DNA of 64,000 bases. Source: Parietichytrium sp. I65-24A (Eukaryota; Sar; Bigyra; Thraustochytrida; Thraustochytriidae). The stretch covers positions 247,545 through 311,544 of the forward strand of contig BLSF01000015.1 in the NCBI GenBank assembly GCA_012862575.1, given 5' to 3'. The notes below the pieces were generated by a model. It saw nothing but the letters and a program-made list of their open reading frames with translations, made no database searches and was not told the origin of the DNA. Of the stretch, positions 41,801-48,831 are shown in pieces (position 1 is the first letter of the stretch; every line of letters begins with the position of its first letter). A program made the translations under genes and the position numbers.

Positions 41801-44209
41801 CTCGCCACGGCAAAGCCAGAGCTCCCCGCGGAGATGTCGCGTTCGCTTGAGAGCGAGCTAAGCTCCAAGGATGCCGAGCTTCGTCGTCGTGCAGAGCAGC
41901 GCCGCCTCCACGAACAGTTTGACCAGCTTGTGGATGGCGTCGGTGGTAGCTCTGGAAACCGCGACCTTGGTCTCGTTGTGCTTTATGGAAGTGACGGTGG
42001 CAACGGTGCCGGCGTCGCCGAGAAGCTTGCCAAGAAGGTAGAGGTTAGCGGATGTGGCGAGGTACGGTGCATGGAGGCGAACGACTTTAATGTGGACAAC
42101 CTCTCAGAGGAAAAACACATTGTGTTGGTCCTTGCTACCGCAGGACAAGGTGAGCCTTGCTCGAACGCCAAATCATTCTGCGAGCAGCTGCTCAAGTACC
42201 CAAACAAGGTTCCTGGCTTGAAGTTCGCTGTCTTTGGCCTTGGAGATAGCCACTACTGGGGCGAGGGCACCGCTGATTCCGCAAAGTACTTTTGTTTGAA
42301 CGCGAGGGAAGTTGATGAGAAGCTCGCAGAGCTTGGCGGGGCTCGTATCATTCCTTGCGGCCTTGGAGATGACCAGGATGACGATGGGTATGAAGGCGCT
42401 CTCGGGGCATGGGAGACCAGCTTGTGGGCTGCTCTCGATGTCACCATCAAGGGCGGGGACATTGGTGGACCACCGCCAATCATCGACGATGACATCAAGA
42501 TCAAGTCCAACTTTTTGCGCGGAATGATTGATGAAGGCTTGGCCGATCTGTCCACTGGAAAGCTTTTGCCTGAAGATACTAAACTGACCAAATTTCATGG
42601 AATCTATCAGCAGGATCTCCGCTCTGTCAGAGACGAGCTGGACGCAAAAGGTCTGGAGCGCGCATACTCGTTCATGATTCGTGCCGGATTGCCAGGAGGT
42701 GTCGGTACTTGCGAGCAGTACATCGGAATGGATGAGATTTGCTCCAAGTATGCCAATGGTGCCTTGAAACTGACCACTCGTCAGGCATTCCAGCTTCACG
42801 GTGTGGTCAAGAAGAACCTCAAGACCACCATGAAGGCCATCAATCGCGCTTGCCTCGACACGCTGGCAGCTTGCGGTGATGTCAACCGTAACGTGATTGC
42901 CAACCCGCACCACCTCATGTCACCGGCACACAAGCAGGTGAGCCAGTTGGCAGTTGACTTGCAGGCTCATCTCCGACCAAAGACGAGCGCATACGCAGAG
43001 ATCTGGTTGGATAAGAAGCCTGTTGGAGGTTCGGTGGACCACGAACCGATCTACGGAGTGACTTACTTGCCAAGAAAGTTCAAGATTGCGATTGCGATCC
43101 CGCCTCTCAACGATGTGGACGTCTTTGCTCACTGCCTCGGTTACATCGCCATTATCAAGAACGGCAAGCTTGAGGGATACAATGTCTGTGTTGGAGGTGG
43201 TATGGGAACCACCCACGGAAACAAGGCCACCTACCCAAGACTTTCCGATGTGATGGGCTTTTGCACTCCTGAGCAAGCTGTGCACATTGCAGAAGGTGTC
43301 GTGATTGTGCAGCGTGATCACGGCGAGCGCGAGAATCGCAAGCACGCACGTTTGAAGTACACTGTTGAGGATATGGGCCTCGACGTTTTCCGCGCCAAGG
43401 TGGAGGAGTATTGCGGCTTCAAGATGGCCAAGGCCGTTCCTTTCCGCTTCAACACGAACGCAGATCCGTACGGGTGGGCCAAGAACGCGGACGGCACCTG
43501 GCAATACACTCTTTTCGTCGAAAATGGATACGTCAAGGATAGCGCGGACTACAAGATCAAGACTGCTCTCCGTGAGATTGCGGAATTCCACACTGGCGGA
43601 GAAATGTCTCTTACCGCTACTCAGAATCTAATCATTGGCAAGATTACCGAGCAGCGCAAACCTGAGATTGAAGCTATGCTGCAAAAGTACGGCATCGACA
43701 ATGGCAAGTACTCTGCCATGCGGCTGCACTCCATGGCATGTGTCGCGCTCCCGACCTGCGCTCTTGCCATGGCTCAAGCCCAGACTTATTTGCCAACTCT
43801 GATCACCAAGCTCGAAGGAGTTCTGGATCAGGTGGGGCTCCGCCATGATGCAATCTCAGTCCGTATGACTGGTTGCCCCAACGGTTGCGGCCGCCCAACG
43901 CTGGCCGAGATTGGTTTCATTGGCAAAGCTCCTGGACAGTACAATTTGTACCTTGGAGGAGGTTTTGCAGGAAATCGTATTAGCAAAATGTACAAAGAGG
44001 GTGTTGATGAGGAGCAGATCATGTCTATCCTGAGCCCAATGCTGCGCGACTATGCGACTTCTCGCAGGGACGGGGAGCACTTTGGAGACTTTTGCATTCG
44101 CACCGGAATCATCGAGCCTACAATGCAAGGCCGCTTTTTCTGGAGCACCGGGGAGGAGAACCAGCGCATCACAGCTTCCGGTTCGGACTCTCTTCAAATT
44201 TACTGGTAA
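38816..44209 (+). CDS. MET5: Sulfite reductase (NADPH) hemoprotein beta component, MET5-like
   Basis: 1797 residues from an ATG, longer than yeast Met5 (about 1440). Order of parts: PFOR-like alpha region (about 20-440); PFOR gamma-like region with the ARSDIRISPFEI stretch (about 450-620); a PFOR TPP-domain relic (about 785-935) with GGDNWAYDLSNSGIRHLIAS and KKDVGLYAMNYGTAYVASVS; a flavodoxin domain (about 1048-1215, VVLYGSDGGNGAG, FGLGDSHYW); and the siroheme/4Fe-4S sulfite reductase core (about 1225-1797). The cluster and siroheme ligands are present as Cys1642-x5-Cys1648 (ACVALPTCAL) and Cys1687-x3-Cys1691 (TGCPNGCGRP). It reduces sulfite to sulfide with six electrons supplied through the flavoprotein subunit encoded divergently to the left. 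No plastid or mitochondrial leader is evident, so a cytosolic enzyme is likely. Intronless. The TPP motif is altered (GDG to GDN, and NTGG lost), so pyruvate decarboxylation is not expected. Confidence 0.94.
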   Translation: MAGSWAKLSLDTAKDVNGALTNGAEAAAHVAYAFSDLLVLQPQADHAACVGEIAGSWKARDKTNCLGRTPQVIRLDSTECTGVQVVEYLEKGISEEEGHGSPVAAVLTGSASLLKMMPNLYKLATMKQPCVFHVSSLKKTSSGSVAEADLSDIAALRETNVAIIGGTSPQEVHDMAVIAHVASLKTGTPFVNFWDGTRLSNGISGVKLLDNETLHELVTAGVSTSDTDVALEHVMKTCGEKLGKRYGFFEYTGPADAPVVIVAMSTAARVLTEHIRGKLADIHNKGDLKVGVLTVRVLRPWSTMHFLSALPKTTCRVLVVDQNRSGEMDTPLFKDVAAAFHSETQWGSPDLFSTNVVVNSKTGFTPAICRALYDSAISEKPRARFTLSDLGLSDSRSLEGCATPAMVYQAVNWTLGDRQKESRNALSVVSGPFLSLFAQQNDSASQKTDVARSDIRISPFEITSEYPVIAADVIACDDPGVFLLPHCDVLAQTKPGTKLVVNAPWTCVEQADLELDASFKARLAAAQVELHVVDATKLARSNSNWVMQASLAFLSTASFIDYRQFFTTFGALLLKNVPGGQALAEELSSNKFGSHIKKIDYDAEKWTSLAPQAVATKSDAYVPGVDDFVPFDMLPESLLSANGSASLSVDKSQHAASVPLYHNLLEQLFGDRLVVADTTGGPVPKALESDDAGRVRQSLESCYGAYLVKAQARSRLVEFVGRVVSDSSSAGTYSKELFAALGMWHGCHDSAARCAKVVPRLIELLAVEKSKSSALEYIHSNRSLLHKSSKWIIGGDNWAYDLSNSGIRHLIASGEDVNVLLFDTHDYSEHSNSALLDAELAKQAQVDLNTSAMSLLSGVSGLSAAALSHPAADKRKKDVGLYAMNYGTAYVASVSVLASQSQALRALAEADSFTGPSIILAHAPRTVQSIAENAFVSSSDSAAEERKVASDAVDSGSWPLYRWNPARENEEFTLDSSKLKDEIQEFVNREQNLSILATAKPELPAEMSRSLESELSSKDAELRRRAEQRRLHEQFDQLVDGVGGSSGNRDLGLVVLYGSDGGNGAGVAEKLAKKVEVSGCGEVRCMEANDFNVDNLSEEKHIVLVLATAGQGEPCSNAKSFCEQLLKYPNKVPGLKFAVFGLGDSHYWGEGTADSAKYFCLNAREVDEKLAELGGARIIPCGLGDDQDDDGYEGALGAWETSLWAALDVTIKGGDIGGPPPIIDDDIKIKSNFLRGMIDEGLADLSTGKLLPEDTKLTKFHGIYQQDLRSVRDELDAKGLERAYSFMIRAGLPGGVGTCEQYIGMDEICSKYANGALKLTTRQAFQLHGVVKKNLKTTMKAINRACLDTLAACGDVNRNVIANPHHLMSPAHKQVSQLAVDLQAHLRPKTSAYAEIWLDKKPVGGSVDHEPIYGVTYLPRKFKIAIAIPPLNDVDVFAHCLGYIAIIKNGKLEGYNVCVGGGMGTTHGNKATYPRLSDVMGFCTPEQAVHIAEGVVIVQRDHGERENRKHARLKYTVEDMGLDVFRAKVEEYCGFKMAKAVPFRFNTNADPYGWAKNADGTWQYTLFVENGYVKDSADYKIKTALREIAEFHTGGEMSLTATQNLIIGKITEQRKPEIEAMLQKYGIDNGKYSAMRLHSMACVALPTCALAMAQAQTYLPTLITKLEGVLDQVGLRHDAISVRMTGCPNGCGRPTLAEIGFIGKAPGQYNLYLGGGFAGNRISKMYKEGVDEEQIMSILSPMLRDYATSRRDGEHFGDFCIRTGIIEPTMQGRFFWSTGEENQRITASGSDSLQIYW

Positions 44210-46571
44210 AGTTTTGTTGATTAGTCGGTAGCACAAGAGCACAGCTTTTTCTTTCAAAAAATTTCTTTTGTGGAAAAAAAGAGCGAAACTTTTTCACGAG
44301 TTAACAGTAAATATAAAACAATCAAAAACACAGTCACAGTCTCGGCGTTGTCTTTTCCTGTTTGGCTGATATGCACAGTCAATTTCTTTGGCTCATCGGT
44401 TCCCAAAGAGAGTGAAGTTCGAGGAACAGCCTGTTATCTAGCTCCTCATGGTCACCAAAATAGGAACTCTGTTTTATCAAGACCAGTCCAGCTTTAACCT
44501 GCCGAAACGAGCTCGCATATTCGGTGCTCGAGCTGTTGCGAGACGTTGGGCCGGGGTTGTTTGAAGGTGAAATTTGTGTGCCAAGCAACTTTACAACGCT
44601 GCACGCGCATGAACTGTTCGTGGAATCCCCAATATCCAAGCCAGCTTGAATAGATTTGCAGCAAGTGGCCCCCCATCAATGATCGCTGTCCTCGACCCAG
44701 TTCACTGTTAAAGCTAACCTTTAACTCACAGTCAGAACAAATGATCAAAGTGGCGAAAAGGTCGATCGCGCGCCAGCCTTGAGGCCACTGAGGACGGCAC
44801 GACACTTGGATAGCGAAGGCATGCCACACGAAACTTGCGTAGACAGCATTCTCCTGTGAGAGTCGAGAACCCTGCCGTGAAAAGTGCAACGCCAACTCTG
44901 TCCGTTGCCCTTGTTTGCATCGGTTGCATTTATCAAGTCGAAAAGAGATCAGGTCGAAAAGAGGGTGGTAGTAAGCAAGTCAACAAAGGACACAGAACAA
45001 AGAAGCGTTCCTTCTGATTGGGTGTGCACCACTCCTTCCCGGAGAGTCGTAGTGGGTAGTTATGCTGCGCCGTAGATCCCGGGCGACTGTAGCCGGTTCC
45101 ACTTCCGTTCCTACCGGTTACAGTATATTCTCTCCTACCAGAGAGGCTGGCATTCGTGCTGACTTTCAAGCTAGACATTGGGTTCGCGAAACTGTAGGAG
45201 TGCCTCACGTGTCCCCCAATGAACAGTACTACTGGCTCAGTAGGTACATGGTACTGGCGCTCTGTGTGATGGCGAAGCACGTTAATACTGTTTCGTGAGG
45301 CAGAGTGTTTGTTGGCTTTGTCTTCGGGACAGAACAAAAGTGGCGGCACCACATGGCTGTGCAAACGGAATTTGGAATTTGGAATAAATGATTGGAAGGG
45401 GACTAGACTGCCGAAGTGAGATACTGAGATAAGTTTACTGGGATGCTGTGAGCGCGGCTTCTTCCAAAGTTTCCTCTCGTCCTTTCGCTCGAACGAAGAA
45501 GCTACGGGAGAGCGACCGGATGGCACGGGTAGGAATCGAGTAGCCCCGGATAGAACGCCTCCAATGCACACTCTGTCAACTCAACCGTGGTCGAGTACTA
45601 CTTAATACAAGCACAACTGTAGCAGCAGACTAGGCCAACTCCGAATAATAACTCAGTCCTTTTTCGTAAGCTCTCGAGAGTCAAATTTCCAAAACCCACA
45701 AAGTTCGAAAAGTCATTTTGTAGACGCAAGAGAAGCCTCCGTTTGGCTGGCTATCCATGAATCAACAACTTACTTTGTTTTAGCGCAGTAAAGAGCATTC
45801 ACAGTCAGTACACGCGTGTCTGTGAATGTTCTGGGCGCTCCGAACACCGTGAGAAACAAAGGGTACAAAGGACTGACAATGGCATTGACAATGGCAATGA
45901 AAATGACAATGACAACGGTAGCAGCACAGCGCATTTGAAGGACAGTCAGTGCCTACCCACTGTGAGAGAAGCCCGAGCAGGAGCTCACGGACGCTCAGGT
46001 TTCGCAGCAACACAGTCACTAAACCACACAAGCTGGTGAGACCCGAAAGTGCTTGCGAGCACATTATTTAATCGATCAATCTTTCAATTGATTGACGGCG
46101 AGTGAAGCAGAAGCAGAAGCAGAAGACTGAAGTAGCACCCACCCACTCACCCATCCCACCCAACATCATCAATCGTATCAATCGTCAATTACGAGAGAGG
46201 AGAGCTGCAAGAGGCACATAGGCACATGCACGCGTAGCCTTCATAGCCTTCATAGCGTAGAAGCAGCGAGGTTGTTTTGTTTTCTGTCCTGGCGTTTCTA
46301 CCGTGCGATTACTGAGTAGGCAAAGGCAAGCACACCCTGATTGTGTTCATTCATTGTGTTCATTGTGTTGATTGTGACTACTCGGCGAGAGAGCTCCTCT
46401 TTCTTTCCTAGGTGTCACAAGACTTTGACACGCTCGCAGACCGGCGGCAGACTGGGAAACGGGAAACAGGGTCTTGCAGTCTTGGGCGTGGCGCGAAGAC
46501 GCGAGTGACCAGCTTGGTGCCGTAGTGGTTTCGACTTTGTGCTCTTGCGGCGGAAATCTGCGGAGGGTAAG
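44210..46571. other. Intergenic region, no gene seen
   Basis: This follows the MET5-like gene and precedes the rhomboid gene on the same strand. It has two exact TGACWGTGA motifs (44726 and 45799), (TGACAATGGCAT)-type short repeats near 45877-45915, GAAGCAGAA repeats near 46105, and CTTCATAG repeats near 46240. Frames of up to 212 codons (44933-45571, minus) lack recognisable content. Purine-rich sense sequence lies near 46191-46212, upstream of the rhomboid gene. Confidence 0.5.
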
Positions 46572-47924
46572 ATGGACAGGCACGATAGCGACGACGGGCT
46601 GTCTTCGCACCTGGCGAACTTGGGCGTGTCGAGGACGTCTGCGAGGGTGTCGCGGCGGATGCAGCGCTCGGATTCGGAGATAGCGAGGGAGCTTCAGGAG
46701 AAGCTAGACGCTGGCCCGGAGGATGACGAGAACTCGGAGGATGAGGCATACGCACGAAGACTAGCTGCGGAAGATGACGATCGCCGAGTTAGCAGGCGGC
46801 CTAATGGAGATGACGTCGCTTTGGCGCAGACGCTAGCGACTGTGGAGGCAATGGACTACCAGGACAGAGTGCAAGCGCACATGGATCGCTTGGCTGAGCT
46901 TGACGGAGACTACCACCGGCCGAAGAACTACAAGCCTTATTTCTGCTATTTTATCATCGGCCTCAACACGCTTGTAATGTTTATCGAGATTGCTGTAAAC
47001 GGGTTCGCGATTGAGTCTCTCTCTGTGAACCCGACGATCGGGCCGTCCGCTGATGTCCTTCTGTCGATGGGGGCCAAGTCCACAGAATTGATCTTGGAAG
47101 GCGAATTCTGGAGGCTCTTCACCCCCATGATCCTCCACGCAGGTTTTATCCATCTCTTGTTCAACATGATTGGGTTGGTGAACATTGGTATGCCTACTGA
47201 ACGCGAATTTGGGCATTGGAAGGTCGCTGTGATCTATGTATTTAGTGGGCTCTTTGGTGTCCTTCTCAGTGCAATCTTCCTGCCGCAGCAAATCGGTGTC
47301 GGTGCGAGTGGCGCCATCTTTGGCCTGTTCGGATCTGCATGGAGCGACCTCATTCACAATTGGAGTTTGTACCGCGGCGCTGCCTACAAAGCTCTCGCAC
47401 AGCTTCTATTAGCCACTGTCATCAACTTGATGATCGGCCTTCTGCCATTTTTGGACAACTTTGCGCACATGGGCGGATTCATTTGCGGGCTCATTTTTGG
47501 CTTCACCTTGCTCGTGCAAAGCACCTACGATATCTGGGGCCTCCGAAAGGCTCGCAAAACGTATCAGTTGGTCATTCAAGCGAGCGCGGTTACGCTGATT
47601 CCTATCCTACTAATAACCCTCCTTCTGGTCCTTTACCTTCAGGTGGACGCAGCGTCGGCCTGCACCTGGTGCACATATTTGAGTTGCGTACCGCTTCCTG
47701 CAGGTGTGCCAGACGAGGAGAAGTGGTGGGACTGCAGCGCGTGCTCCATGACTGCTCTTGTGGCGACTCCCGATGGAAGTACTGGAGCCTACACCTTGAA
47801 CTGCCCTCAAGGAAATGAGGTCTACGTGGAGGCTGGCGCGGACGCAGACCTTACTCTCGCTGCTTTCCAGGAGAACACCAAGCTCATGATCACCGCATGC
47901 AAGAAATTCTGCTATGAAGAGTAA
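46572..47924 (+). CDS. Rhomboid family intramembrane serine protease
   Basis: 450 residues from the ATG at 46572 (an in-frame GTG 11 codons earlier is the only alternative). Residues 1-105 are acidic, charged and cytosolic. Membrane spans begin around 110. The rhomboid core contains the L1-loop WR pattern (EGEFWRLFTPMILHAGFIHL), a helix with HLLFNMIGL, the catalytic serine in GVGASGAIFG (Ser246) and the catalytic histidine in NFAHMGGFICG (His299). A further span near 345-370 leads to an unusual extracellular tail of about 90 residues with some ten cysteines (CTWCTYLSC, CSACS, CKKFCYEE), probably disulfide-bonded. Rhomboids cleave transmembrane substrates. The Cys-rich tail after the last span recalls animal and plant secretase-type rhomboids with an added seventh span. 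Substrate unknown. Intronless. Confidence 0.92.
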   Translation: MDRHDSDDGLSSHLANLGVSRTSARVSRRMQRSDSEIARELQEKLDAGPEDDENSEDEAYARRLAAEDDDRRVSRRPNGDDVALAQTLATVEAMDYQDRVQAHMDRLAELDGDYHRPKNYKPYFCYFIIGLNTLVMFIEIAVNGFAIESLSVNPTIGPSADVLLSMGAKSTELILEGEFWRLFTPMILHAGFIHLLFNMIGLVNIGMPTEREFGHWKVAVIYVFSGLFGVLLSAIFLPQQIGVGASGAIFGLFGSAWSDLIHNWSLYRGAAYKALAQLLLATVINLMIGLLPFLDNFAHMGGFICGLIFGFTLLVQSTYDIWGLRKARKTYQLVIQASAVTLIPILLITLLLVLYLQVDAASACTWCTYLSCVPLPAGVPDEEKWWDCSACSMTALVATPDGSTGAYTLNCPQGNEVYVEAGADADLTLAAFQENTKLMITACKKFCYEE

Positions 47925-48831
47925 ATTTCAGTTCAGGCCATCTCACTCTCGATTCAAGAGGAGTCTAGAGAACGGCCCCACACCCGTGTACCACCCATCC
48001 CTTGTCTTAATATACGCACTTTAAAATATGTTGTTCAATGAAATGATAACAAACTCATAGCATCCTCAGAGCGCAAGTGCCAGAGACCTATTTCTCGAAG
48101 CTCCGTCCTGTGAACTCGGACGAAAACCTTGCGAAAACAAATCTTCACCAATCTTCACCATCACTTGCTAGCAGCTACACAGCGTATTTCGGGGAGACGC
48201 TATTCTGCACTTTACACAATTCTTTGTTTCAGCACTTCCCCTACTTGCTCTGTGTCTCACACACAAGAGGGTGTGAACGAAACAAACAAAGATTCAGCAC
48301 TACCACCCACATAGTGCATCGGCTAACACCCGACTTGCTCGATCTCAAGAACGCACACTTACCGCTCCCCCTAGGAGCTGGCTCGCACTCGCTCCTCCTC
48401 GAGCACATAACTTGCCCAATTCCGCTCGCCAGCCACCGCAACAAATAAGCAAACAAACAAACAAACAACTAAAAAACAGACAAACAAAAAGCGCATCGCA
48501 AAATCACCGCCTGTGCATCGCAGAACCCGGCAAGCGCTCCTTGCCCCGTGTCCGGTGTCCATTGTCCATTGTCCCGTGCCCGCGCCCCGCAACCTCTGCA
48601 CGCTTCCTAGTGCGGTACGTTCGCCGTAGCAAACCGAGTAGTGCGGACTAGTCCGTCTGCACAAAGGAGCGGGAAGGAAGAAAGGAAGGAAGAAAGGAAG
48701 ACAGGAAGGAACGAACGAAGAGAGAGAGAAAGAGAGCACAGTACAAGCATCAGGGAACGTGCAGAGCCAAAGCCAGAGGCAGAGGCAGAGGCAGATCCAT
48801 AACGAGGGTATAGTGAGGAAAGGCAGGCGAA
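47925..48831. other. Intergenic region with AAAC and GGAA/GA repeats
   Basis: 3' flank of the rhomboid gene and promoter/leader of the BRO1 gene. On the sense strand lie (AAAC)n at about 48445-48490, (GGAAGGAAGAAA)n at about 48665-48712, (GA)n at about 48719-48740, and AGGCAG repeats near 48775-48795. All are close to the start codon at 48832. The frames here are repeat-driven. Confidence 0.6.

Noticed and set aside
44933-45571. A 212-codon minus-strand frame in the gap after the MET5-like gene.
   Set aside because: Low-quality composition, no recognisable domain, and it overlaps other open frames; judged random.
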